A stretch of 64,000 nt of DNA from Eunapius fragilis (lineage: Eukaryota > Porifera > Demospongiae > Spongillida > Spongillidae). Every line of letters starts with the position of its first letter. Position 1 is the stretch's first letter. Below are positions 12,401 through 24,214 of this stretch, piece by piece. Below the pieces are notes generated by a model that saw only the letters and a program-made list of their open reading frames with translations, was not told the DNA's origin and did no database searches. The DNA lies in contig OY811986.1 of the NCBI GenBank assembly GCA_963681505.1, positions 67,501-131,500 on the forward strand, written 5' to 3'. The position numbers and the translations under genes are program-made.

Positions 12401-13759
12401 CCTTGGGTGTGGCTGGCACAGCCATGGCAGAGGATACATATTGATTTTGCAGGTCCATCTTTGGGCTCTAATTTCTTGGTGGTGGTGGATGCCCACTCTA
12501 AATGGCCTGAAGTTGTTGAGATGAAAACACTCAGCTCAGCAAAAACTATTGAAGCACTCATAGAACTGTTTGCAACCTATGGGCTTCCGCAGCAGTGAGT
12601 GTCAGACAATGGATCTCAATTCACATCTGAAGAGTTTGCACAATTCATGACCACCAATGGCATTAAACATATCTGTTGTGCACCGTTGGCAGAGCGATTT
12701 GTACAAACATTTAAGAAGTCTATGCTGGCATCACGGGGTGACCAAATGTCTTTTCAACAACATCTGTGCAGTTTTTTGTTGGCTTACAGAACAACCCCGC
12801 ATTCTACCACAGGCGGCGCTCCATGCATGCTGTTTTTCAAACGACAGTTGAGAACACGTTTGGATCTACTGAAGCCAGAGTATGGAGAAAAGGCATTTGG
12901 AAAACAAGCAGACCAAATTAACTACAATGACCAACATTCACAGGACAGGCAATTTAGTGTTGGACAAAAAGGTCATGGCTCGGAACTTCTTGCAGGGATT
13001 GACATGGGTGCCTGGAGTTGTTACAGAAGTATGTGGTCCTGTATCGTATATGGTGCAGGTTCAACCCAACATTGTATGGAGACGACATGTGGACCACATC
13101 AAAGAGTTACGAGTGTTTGATGCTTTAAGAGGAGGAGAGGAAGATTCTCTTAGGAAAGAACCAGTTTTTGAAAATTGTGCTGAACAAATTTCTAGAGTGG
13201 ACAAACCAAGTGCAAGTGATTCAGTGATATCAGCAGGAGGAGTACCTCAGGAAGGTTTAGGTCCTGATATACAGGTACCCACAACAGAGATAGCTGTGCA
13301 GAAGGACCCAAGCTCAAATTCAGATATATCTATAGAACTGTCAAGGTCTGATGAACTGAGGGAACCATCCAAGTCTACAGAACTTGGTAGAGAGATTGCT
13401 ACCAGAAGTGATGCTCCAAAATTGGCGTCACGGGGATCAGATTCAAAAGACCATCAACAGTATACTACTCAACCTGAAGGTGTGAGGCGCTACCCCAAAC
13501 GAGAACATCGACCTCCCAAAAGATATTGATTTTGTAGAGTAGGATTGGATTTATTGGGAGGGGTGTAGTGTAGTATATTAGTGGGGACTAATTAGAGTGG
13601 ATGCACATGCGCAGTGTGTTCTTGTACCTAGCTAGCTGGTGATAGTTGGGGTATCGACTCTGTTATCTGTTGCGCTGCTACTATACTACAGGAGTCTACT
13701 GTTGTCGTTGAATAAACTTCCCCAAGTAATTCGCATGTCAATCAGTAAGGAGGTTACAG
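9435..13759 (+). mobile_element. Ty3/Gypsy LTR retroelement fossil, near full length
   Basis: All major parts are recognisable in order. A gag carries two zinc knuckles (CPHCGKNNHS, CYKCRKLGH). Protease follows (VDTGAALSI), then reverse transcriptase (KLDLSQAYTQMVLEE, LPFGVASSPALFQ) and RNase H (QFAGDASEYGIGAI). Integrase has the zinc region ending CLQCQEVK and a core with VVVDAHSKWPEVVEM and SDNGSQFTSEEF. The 3' LTR is about 195 bp (13565-13759, TGTAGTG...GTTACA). At the left edge an inverted piece of the same LTR (9435-9545) precedes the primer-binding-like TTTGGCAACGAGGG near 9621. The copy is broken, with roughly ten or more interruptions, and is of middling to old age. Confidence 0.9.
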
Positions 13760-15793
13760 GTGAAGCTTTGGATATGGACGCGATATGAAAATTGTGGAAA
13801 AGGAGATAAGTGCGAGGGAACGAGCAACTGAAACTGTGACTGTGACATCACCTGTTAAGAAGCAGCCCAGAGAAGGCTCAGTGACTGCATCAGCATTGCA
13901 GTCCAACTACTTTTCTATTGCTTCTGATTGTGGAAGTGTGACAGACGTTGGAGAGAGGAAGCGGATAGTAGTCAAGGCTGGAAGGTGTTACAACTGCTTG
14001 AAGAAGGGCCACATTGGAAGAGATTGTCGGTCGCCAAGCAAGTGTTCAAACTGTGAAGGAAGACACCATTTGAGCATCTGTTCCTGGCTTAAAACCAATG
14101 GACCACAAGACGCAACCCGAGCAAGTCAACAGACAGTTCAGAATGCTGCTCCTACTGGCCAATAACGAGCCAACAATGAACCAACTGGATCCAACGGGCG
14201 ACCGTCAACAGTTGTTTCCATGTACGTCAGCACGAAGACACCAGTACTGTTACAGACTGCGTGCGTTAGGGTCAAGGCTCCTGACAAAACAACCCCTGTG
14301 ATTCAAACTAAGGTCTTGCTGGATAGCGGAAGCCAAAGGTCTACATCTCAAGCAAGTTATGCAATCAGCTAGGACTTAAGGAGAATAGCAAGGAAACCTT
14401 ACTAGTGAAAACATTTGTTGCTGATGAAGGGAAGGTTCAGGTGTGCAGTTTAGTCTACCTCAGTGTGATGACAAGAGGTGTACTAGACATGTGTTTATCT
14501 CTCCAACCACCTGCGAGCAGCTAACAGGACAGCCGATCAATTATGCTACCAGCCGATTCCAGTATTTGTCTGGACTAGACCTTGCTGACTCGAGTAATGG
14601 GAAGGACTGCCTGGAAGTGGGTGTCCCAATAAGAGTGGATCAATACTGGATGATTGTCACAGGAAGGTCATGAAGGGCATAGCTGGTCCTACTGCAATCG
14701 AAACAGCATTTGGATGGGTCCTATCTGGTCCTGGACTAGGTCTCACCCTTGAACCAACCGTGACTTGTTTGAGCACTGTTCACATGATAAAGGTGGATGC
14801 ATCTGTTTGTTTGGCTCAACAAGAAATTGCGAATCTCGATTACAAGCATTTTGGGACCTTGAGACACTGGGGATTAAAGAATGCGAGACTTCTGTCTACG
14901 ACAACTTCATGGAAAGCATATCATTTAACAATCGTCATTACTGTGTTCGACTTCCCTGGAAATCCCCCCGTGTTTTGCTCCCGGACAACTTTGACCTAAG
15001 CCAAAAACGTCTATTGAAGAGGCTTAGGCAAACACCACACATCTTGACACAATACGATGAGATCATTCAATAACAGATCAGACAAGGCATAGTAGAGGTG
15101 GTCGATCCCTCTGACATTGGATCAATGGGAACAACACATTATCTCCCTCATCATGCCATGATTAAGGAAGACAAGCAGACAAGCAAATTGCGCATTGTTT
15201 ACGATGCGTCCGCAAGGAGCAATGGGCCGTCTCTCAATGATTGCCTATATGCAGGGCCTACCTTTGGGCAAAACATTATGAACATACTCCTGAGGTTCCG
15301 TATTCACTGGGTAGCTGTGATTGCTGATATAGAGAAGGCTTTCCTCATGGAATCTGTTTCTGAGGAAGATCGTAACGCCCTGAGGTTTCTATGGATCCAC
15401 GACATCAATGCACAGCTTCCAAGATTGGCTTCACTTGGGTGGTATTTGGAGTGTCTGCCAGTCCCTTTCTGCTTAATGCAACGATAAGAAGGCACATTGA
15501 GAAGTAACAAGATGAAGACCCACTGTTCTTGGATAAATTCAATCGATCTATCTATGTGGATGACCTCATCTTTGGGGCTAAGACTGAAGGTGAAGCATTG
15601 GAACTGTTAGCAAGACTATGCTTAGACAAAGCAGGATTTACACTTCGAAGGTTTGTAGCCAACTCTTTGAATCTTCAGACTCGTGTGTCATCTCAAGAAC
15701 ACCAGGCACAAATACCTGGCAGGGTGTCAGTAGCATGTGAGGATGAATCTTACACAAAAAATACCTTGTGGGAAAGGTTGGATCATCCAGAAT

Positions 15794-17343
15794 TGTAATG
15801 ACTTGAACTGGCCAGCACGCTTACACGTGTTGCAGCAGGGCCGCGACAGCCACATGGAAGGTCAGCAACCAGGAGGTACAAAATGTCTCCTTACACACAT
15901 GCAAAACATACAATATAAACAACCGAACATGACGTCACAACACACCAACACAAATCATCCAATGGGAATCGGCCACGTGTGACCCTTGTGGTTGACCTTT
16001 CGAGGATCCGTCATGGGCGTGGTCCTGATATACCACATTCCTCCCCACTTAAAATTTCACTCCTCTTCAGCAGTTCTGGGCTCAACATTTCTTTCCTCTG
16101 CTCAGTCTTCTTCCTTAAGCTCCCTCTCTCCAGTAGCAGTAGGAACTCTATCCTCTCCCTGGTGGCAAGCTTTCCTCTCACTTGTTAGAGCCTACTCTCT
16201 TAGCAGACTACTCTCCAAGTCTCTCTTCACTCTCTCTGTGGAGAGAGTTCCATCTCTCTCCCTGGTAGACTCTCCTCCTATGCACAGTCACTCCTCTCAG
16301 TAGACTGGTATAGACTCCTATGGACAGTCACTCCTCTCTCTCTCAGTGGATACTTCTCTCTCTCTCAGGGGAGACTCCTCTCTCTCAGTGGAGACTCCTC
16401 ACTCTCAGTGGAGACTCCTCTCTCTCAGTGGAGACTCCTCTCTCAGTGGAGACTCCTCTCTCTCAGTGGCAGGACTCTCTCCTCCCCAGTGGCAGGACAG
16501 TGGAGACTCCTCTCCCTCTCTCAGTGGTAGAACTCTCTCCTCCCCGGTGGCAGGACTCCCTCCTCCCCGGTGGCAGGACTCTCTCCTCCTCGGTGGCAGG
16601 ACTCTCTCCTCCCCGGTGGCAGGACTCTCTCCTCCCCGGTGGCAGGACTCTCTCCTCCCCGGTGGCAGGACTCTCTTCTCCCGGTGGCAAGACTATCTCC
16701 TCCCCGGTGGCAGGACTCTCCTCTCCCCGGTGGCAGGATTGCTGACTGGGGCCATCACCATGGCTAACTGTGGCCTACACTCCCTCAGTCACGTTCCTCC
16801 CCGGCAGTAGGACTCTCTCCTACCCGGTGGCAGGTACGCTCACTCCTCCCCTGCAGCAGGCACTCTGTCCTCCCCGGCGGCAGGTACGCTCAGTCCTCCC
16901 CGGTTGTAGGCACGTACGGTCCTCCCTGGCGGTAGACTAACCTTTCTCCCGCAGCGGCAGTGACTCTCTTGTGGGGTGGCGCCTGGTGAGACACTTGTCC
17001 TCCTCTCGAAGAGCTGGGGTCCGACCCTCCTCTCTCCAAAGGGCTTCCTCTCATGTGGTGGGGCTACTACCTCTCCTGCCGTTTACCCTCGTCGCCAATG
17101 TAATGACTTGTACTGGCCAGCACGCTTACACGTGTCGCGGCAGGGCCGCGACAGCCCACACAGAAGGTCAGCCACCAGGAGGTACAAAATGTCTCCTTAC
17201 ACACATGCAAAACATACAATATAAACAACCGAACATGACGTCACAACACACCAACACAAATCATCCAATGGGAATTGGCCACGTGTGACCCTTGTGGTTG
17301 ACCTTTCGAGGATCCGTCATGGGCGTGGTCCTGATATACCACA
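15794..17343 (-). mobile_element. Non-autonomous LTR element (TRIM/LARD-like), ends intact
   Basis: Direct terminal repeats of about 244 bp (15794-16037 and 17099-17343) run TGTAATGACTTG to GATATACCACA. They are flanked by the 5-bp target duplication AGAAT (15789-15793 and 17344-17348). Read on minus, the LTR is followed at once by TTGGCGACGAGGGTAAACG, a Gypsy-type primer-binding site, and the other LTR is preceded by a purine tract (AAGTGGGGAGGAA). The roughly 1.06-kb interior holds no retroelement genes, mostly minisatellite. The LTRs differ at a few percent of sites, so the insertion is fairly young and later than the BEL/Pao host copy. Confidence 0.92.
16330..16970. repeat. Minisatellite inside the small LTR element
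   Basis: Two successive repeat types. One is CTCTCTCAGTGGAGACTCCT (about 16330-16520). The other is CCCCGGTGGCAGGACTCTCT (about 16540-16740), which continues as looser CCCCGGCGGCAGG copies to about 16970. Open frames on both strands here are low-complexity artefacts. Confidence 0.9.
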
Positions 17344-19830
17344 AGAATATAACAAGGTGCTCGGAGTGAAGTGGAAGCCAATGGACGATACACTCATATG
17401 AGATCTCAGTAACCTCTACCAGGCCGCATCCGAGCTGAAACCCACAAAACGGAATGTCAATGGACTTTTGGCAAGAGTCTATGATCCACTGGGGTTTCTG
17501 TCACCTTTGACAGTATGTTTCAAGCTGCTGTTTCAGGACATCTGTGTAGCCAAGCTGAACTGGGACAGCGACTTGGAAGGAGATCTATGAAGAGATGGAA
17601 GAGCTTGATACTGCAGATGAGAGAGCCTCCACTTCTACGCATACCGAGATTCTATTTCAAGGGTATGGATGAACCTCTGTCATGCACATTTGTTGGATTC
17701 TGCGATGCATCAGCTAGGGCCTACGCAGCTGTTGTGTATATGAACATAGTGTCGTCTGAGGGATGCGTTACTAGGTTTGTTGCTTCAAAAACCCGAGTGG
17801 CTCCTCTTAGTGTGCAAAAAAAATCTGAGACTAGAACTGCTAGCTGCTCTCTTGTTGGCCAGACTCCTCTCAAGTGTCGCAAGTGCACTGGGACCAGAAA
17901 AACCATTGGAGGAACCACTGTGTTTTACAAACTCCAAGATCGCACTCTGCTGGATAAGGGGTTTCGATAAAGAACGGAAATAATTCGTGGAAAACCAAGT
18001 AAGGGAGATCCATTCTCTAGTACCGGTTAAATGTTGGTATCACTGTGCAGGAAACGTCAATCCAGATGATCTTCCATCAAGGGGAGCAGACCTTTCAGAG
18101 TTAGGTACATGCATACCTGAGTCATGGCTGACTCTACCTCCTGGACTCTGCAAACCTGAGCATGAAACCAGTGAAATTGATTCTTGCAGTTCAGAAGCGA
18201 GCGCCCCTCGCTGCTCCATCTGCACTCTCTAACAGTGTCTCCACCTTACCCATTCGCCAAATAGTTCGGGGTCGGTCTGGATTGTCGATGAGAACAACAT
18301 CTCCAACCGCAACCTTCAACGGCTTCCCTAGACCTGGATCGTATGCATGACGCTAACTGAGTGCAGTAAGATACTCAGATCTCCATCTCTTCCAAACCGT
18401 TACCATGACCTGACTCAGATATCGCGTGCGTCTATTCAGGTTCAGTCTAGTGTCTGTGTCCTTGAAATCAGGGTTCTCTTCACACGTAAACACGACATCA
18501 GGTAGAGTGATGACACGTCGACCTATTAGTAAATGAGAGGGTGTTAACGGCTCCTCAATGTTCTCTGAGGAGAGGTAGGATATTGGACGAGAGTTGAGAG
18601 TGGCCTCCACTTCAACCAAAGAAGTCATCAGCTCGTCATATGACAGTTTGGCCTTCCCTATAGCCTTTCTCAGGCATCTTTTCACTGACTGAATGAGTCT
18701 TTTGTAAAATCCACCCCATTATGGTACCTTTTCTAGAATAAAGGACCATTCGGTGTGTGAGTCCCTGAGATATTGTTGCACTTCAGGTGCTCCTTTCAGA
18801 GTTGACAGGATCCTGCTTGCTGATTTGAAGGTCTTGCTATTGTCTGACACCAATCTCTGTGGGATTCCACGTCTGCCAGAGAACCGCTTCAGACAGCATA
18901 TATAAGCCTTAGCCGTCAAGTCTGGAACAAACTCTAAATGAACTGCCCTTCCTGCTCAACAGGTAAACAAACTGAACCAAACCTTCTCACCACTCTTCAA
19001 GTACTCTTCAAGTACAGTGGTCCGGCATAATCAGCCCCTGTTACGTGGAGAAGACTAGACACGAAAATCAGGCAACGAAGGAGGAGATGGGCCAGTGAGT
19101 GGTTTGGAGCTATGTCTCCTACAAATCTTGCATTCATATAGGAGCTTTCTCATGAACTGCTGTCCCCATCACTCTAGAATGGCAATCTCGAACCACCAAC
19201 AATGTGAAATGATGCTTCTTGTCCAGAAGGATTGGATGCTTCGTGCATTCAGTTAGCTGTGCCGTTACTAAGTCTCCCATGACATCTCCAGATGGCGTCA
19301 GTATCACAGTATAACCCAAATTGCTGCTGCCAAGCTTCAAACTTGCTGTGTTTCGGCAGCTGCTTCTGCGACAGTTTGTGATTCCAATCTTCAGCTCCAT
19401 TCAGCGTCCCTGCGAGTTATGTCCGGTTCCAAGTCTACAGTACTGCGTCGACCCATTCAACACCTCTACCCTTTGGAAAGTGCACCTCAGGTGTCTGAAC
19501 CAGACACTACTACTTCCAGTAGTCACAACATGGAACCAGTTGTTAGCAGCAGAAGATCCAACCCTCCCAGAGTCGCCGCTCAGCTAGCAAAATATAGGAT
19601 TGAAGAACAGTTGTAGGACTTCCTCTTGACTAGTGTTGTAACTAGTCAAGGGGGGAGTGTCAGATATTAGTCCTAAGATTATTCATATGCTAATAATTGT
19701 ATTCGTTCACGTGAGTATTTTATAATTTTTTGGGGTTTGAGAACGTTGAGTGCGTGGCGGAAAGAACGCTTAAATCGCTCATGGTACAGTCCCGAATAAG
19801 AAATATACTACAAGCCCCGAGCAGTGGCAG

Positions 19831-21925
19831 CCCTCCTCCGCCCCCCCCCCCCCCCATATTCATATTGGTCAAATTTTAAGGAGGACCCCCCACTTTTAGA
19901 AGTCCTGCATTCCTATTTTAATTGATCCTCCCTGCCAGACCTTCCTGGCTAAGGGCCTGCAGTAGATACTTCACAAAATTTCTTGAAACTAAAATTCATG
20001 CTTAACTAAATGATTCATTTTTTTAAAGATGATTTTGGATGGTTTTCCTCCCTTTTATAACTTGATCTTAAAAAATAGGCCATTAAATGATTATAGCAAT
20101 TGTAATTGCTCAATGACTCTTTTAAGATACCTTTTTTAAATGACATTTTACAGTGTACATGTAGCTAACACATATTACGTTTTTCACTCTCCTGAGCAGT
20201 CCAATATGAAATTACATTAACCTGGATAGGGACCAAGAGCTATTTGAAAAGTATGTAAAAATTAGAATATAGCTCATTTTCCAAAATTGGGTGTTTTATA
20301 TACTCTTGCACATTCCAAGGGTTTCAGAGGAAACTGTAACCTCTTTGTGATTCACAATAATAAAAGCATGTAAATAGTCTACCATGCACCTAGAGTGAGA
20401 TTTTTAAAATTTGCATCCTGGTTCTATTGGAAAACTCTGACTTAAGACATGGAGAGCACATGGAATCATGTGACAGGTATAAATTTCAGTATATCCGTGT
20501 GCATGGTCATTGCGTTAAAGAACCGGCTTCCAAAGGTACAGAATGACTCATTGATCGGTTATACCTGACGAAATATAAAGAATGTACGTTACTGCACTGA
20601 AAAGGGATGCGGAAACCGAATGGGAGTCAAATTATTGCAGCGCTATAGCTGGATTTGCCGTGTTCCATTTGCTGGTGGAGTAAGTGTGATCAGGTGGATT
20701 GAACTGGTAGCTGAATTGAGGTGCTATGTACGCTTCAGTTTATGTAAGTTAATTGTTTAGCGAAGAAGACGGACCATGGCTTGTGATCAAAATAGACAAA
20801 TAGCTTCATTAGCAATGCTGCTGCCATTCGATGGTATATGTCACGCGTCCAAGTCGCGTCCCAACGTAGATTAACACTTCCGAACCCTCCATAGAAACGC
20901 CCGAAATCTAACATATTGATTCTCACGTGGCGCCGTATAGCAACGGTTACTAAGGCGGATTACGTTCAACTGCAAATCCTCTTACATATCACCTTTTTCT
21001 CTCTATATTACTTTTAAATATAGAGAGAAAAAAGGCGAAATTCAAAAACGTAAGCCCCTCACTGTCTAAGGAGTCAATAGAGTCCACTTTGTCGAAAACG
21101 GCCCAGCCAAACGCTCAAAAAACGAACACACACAGGCAGACTATCCGCCCATTTATTAGACCCATTGCAACTTGCGTTAGTACGACACTGCAATATGTAC
21201 AAAGTGTGTACGCCTAAGCCGAAACAGGCAGAGCCGCGCGCCTAGGAGGGGGTGTAAATCAATAATTTCACCCTGCAATGATTAATAAAGGAACCCGCTG
21301 TTGGTTTTTATATCTTCAACTATATATCGTCAACATGCATATGTCATTCGCCCTATGTATCAAACAATGAATCCCACGCTCGACATATGATTAGATAACT
21401 TACTTTATGTTCACTTTATTTTCTTTGACAGCTGCTGTAAGAGAAAATATACTTTCCAATTCGTTAAATTAGATTATCGGCAAGCAGTGTGTTAAAAGGG
21501 TTGTTATACTCGCCTGTATAACGTTGTTATACAAGTAGTTATACAGTGTTTGTTATACACATTGTGCATAGCTGTGTCCAATAACACGGTGGTCGCCGTC
21601 CAGACGCGGACATTAAGTTGTATAATTAGAACGAATAGTTCTATTGCGGTATACGTAATCGTACATTCATATTTTCGTCGAAAAAAAACGGCTGTCTTTC
21701 CATGCTTATAGTTCTTTCGCACAACGGCCAAATTCCAAAAGAATTATATGAACCTATTCACAAAGTAGTGCGATCATAAACTCTTTCAAATCCGCATAAA
21801 AAAGTACCCTCTTGATAAATCAGAAGTCCCGCGCATTGGTGTACCATAAAGACAGCCATTTCGGTGACTTACTTGGAGAGGCCTTTTGCTTCCAATCCGC
21901 CAGAGGGCTCGAGCTGTCTTTATTA
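19831..21925. other. No gene recognised; poly-C, hairpin, short repeats
   Basis: Begins with GCAGTGGCAGCC next to a C run (about 19841-19856), resembling the edge of a hAT-like element. An 18-bp-stem hairpin lies at 20992-21034 (CCTTTTTCTCTCTATA against TATAGAGAGAAAAAAGG). A cluster of GTTATAC motifs lies at about 21500-21560. Short reading frames such as minus 20926-20735 have no support. Confidence 0.5.
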
Positions 21926-22076
21926 GCATACGTGGTCCAGGTACAGCCTCTTAAGCATGTTTTTTTTGTGGCCATTGCTTTCTTTTATTGATTGATTGAT
22001 TTCATTGATTTCATTGATTGATTGCACACATATAAACAGACATACATACATGTATGCAAAAAGGCAAGCAGTGGCA

Positions 22077-24121
22077 CTATGTGTACGTGCACTTACAAAC
22101 TTGGGAGGGATATAACATACAAAAGGGTGAAAGGTCAACAGATCTAAGTTGGGTACGAAAAACTGTAATGTTCAATGAAGTGACAACATCTTGGGGTAAG
22201 TGGTTCCATATAGGTATCACACGTTCGGTGAAAAAATGCGCTCGGAATGCATGATGGGGTAAATGTTTGGATCGCAGGATACAAGGATGACCTCGGATGG
22301 AATACGGCCTAGCCGGTTTGGTGAAAAAACTCTCAAAAGGTAAATCAACCAGATTATTATAGATCTTGTAGCACATGACAAGGTCGTAGAAGACTCTCCT
22401 GTACTCTAAGGACTGTAATCCCAGGTTCGCAAGGCGATCATCATAATCCATATATGGTATACCAGCACGTTTGATTATGGCACGAGTGAAAAATTTCTGA
22501 ACACGTTCAATACATTGAATATCTTTATGGAACCAGGGATTCCAAACTTGGGTATTACTTTCCAGAAGGGGACGAACATACACCTTATAAAGACGCACAA
22601 GGAGAGACACATCGTTAGAATGAAAGCATTTTAAGAGAAGACAGCTCCTATTGAAAGCCATGGCAGCAATGTTTGAGCAGTGCATACTTGGCGTAAGGTC
22701 TGAATTCAAACACACCCCAAGATCTCTTATAGATGATACGAATTGCAAAGGAATACCAGAAAGTGAGTAAGGTGAAGTAGGCTCATAACCACGAGAACCA
22801 AAGGAAATGACAGAGCACTTGGAATAAGCAACAGTCAGTTGCCATGTCTTGGACCATGAACAAAATTGATTTAAGGATTGTGTAAGTGGTGTATTTTGAT
22901 TTTCAGTATAAGCAAGATACAGTTTTGTCTCATCGGCAAAGATTATAATGCCAGCTGGAGATTGGACATGGTTAGGAAGGTCATTGACATATATCAGAAC
23001 AAGAGAAGGCCAAGGACAGAACCCTGAGGTACACCACTGGTGATGGATTTTGGAGTTGATACATCAAGTCCTACATATACACATTGTGTGCGGTCGTTTA
23101 AAAAGGCTCTTATCCACTGAAGTAAGTTTGATTTAAAGCCATAAGCCTCAACCTTTAGCAATAATTTTGAATGGGAGACAGTGTCAAAGGCCTTAGCAGT
23201 ATCAGTATACACAACATCCACCTTCATGCCATTGTCAACATTCAATGTCCAATTGTTCGGAGTTATCAATAACTGAGTACAAGCAGAACATCGAGCGAGG
23301 AAACCAAACTGATCCTGTGAGATAAGATTATGAGTACGAAGGAAGGATATCATAGAAGATGATATAATACTTTCCATAACTTTACAAAGAATACACGTTT
23401 GTGAGATAGGTCTATACTTACTGGGCTGTTTTCGTGAACCCTTTTTAAAGACAGGACATACAAATGCAGTCTTCCAAACTAAGGGTATATGTCCTGTACT
23501 CATAAACATCTCAAAAAGGAGTGATAATGGGAAAGCAATAGCTGGGGCTAAAGACTTTAAGAAAAAAGTGGGGAACCCATCAGGACTTTTAGAACATTTT
23601 GAGGGCAATGATTTTAAAGTCTTAAGAACCTTGTCAAATGGGAAGAGAACACAGTTTAGGGATTTATTTTCAGGAAGACGAGGCACAAATTCTGGGAGCA
23701 AACCGTCGTCAGCAGTAAAGACAGAAGCAAAATAATCAGAGGTAGTAAGCTTGGAGTTTACATATGAATAGAAAGATGATAAGCTTTTCTTCTTGAGAAC
23801 GTTGTTTTCATGAGACAAGATGAATTCTTTGACAGCCGTATCATACTTTCTAGCAAAGTGTTTATAGCGAACCTTGTCTTTACTATACCACAACTTTTTC
23901 AATCCCAGCAAGCGCCTTATGTGCATGGGATAAGAAAACGGTTTACGGGACTGATAACGGCGAGGAACAAATTGGGCTATACAGGAATGTAGGACGTTTG
24001 ATATTTTAGACCAGAACATTTCAACTGACGAACTATTTTGACACAAGAAAGACCAGTCAATATCCTTCATAATTGATATCATAGACAATAGTCAGCATTG
24101 AAGAAGTCAAGAAAACAATGT
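22077..24121 (-). pseudogene. LINE reverse transcriptase and C-terminal region
   Basis: Motifs in order on minus are KSPDGFPTFFLKSLA, the finger motif FKKGSRKQPSKYRPIS, VVYTDTAKAFDTVSH, SGVPQGSVLG, the active-site box FADETKLY, and a C-terminal RVQKFFTRAI region ending near 22077. The active-site box normally reads FADDT, so the second catalytic aspartate is replaced by glutamate. One frame change lies just after SVLGLLLF, before YVNDLPNH, and a few stops lie upstream of 24088. It is therefore non-functional but only moderately decayed. It belongs with the endonuclease part at 27641-28262. Confidence 0.85.
24110..24121. repeat. 12-bp target duplication, left copy
   Basis: AAGAAAACAATG, repeated at 27629-27640, flanks the nested retrotransposon. 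Confidence 0.85.
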
Positions 24122-24214
24122 TTTCAAATTATTTTATTCAAGTGCGGTTTGCGGTGGTGCAGTGCGGTTTGATCATTTGCCACCAGTTTGTGGTTGATCG
24201 AGATCAAGATCGAG

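Larger units (their letters stand above)
13760..19830 (+). mobile_element. BEL/Pao LTR retroelement fossil, interrupted
   Basis: Parts in order are a gag end with zinc knuckles (CYNCLKKGHIGRDC), a protease region (VLLDSGS) and a BEL-type reverse transcriptase (HHAMIKEDKQTSKLRIVYD, VYDPLGFLSPLT). These are followed by an RNase-H-like segment (FVGFCDASARAYAAV) and integrase (VSDNSKTF, EATLNSRPISYLS). A purine tract leads into a 3' LTR beginning TGTCAGATATTAG at 19658. The right LTR edge is uncertain. Part of the integrase region reads on the opposite strand, so the copy is rearranged as well as decayed. It has many breaks and its 5' end abuts the preceding Gypsy LTR. A non-autonomous LTR element sits inside at 15794-17343. 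Confidence 0.85.

Noticed and set aside
16320-16810. Overlapping Ser/Leu/Pro frames
   Set aside because: They follow the minisatellite period inside the small LTR element.
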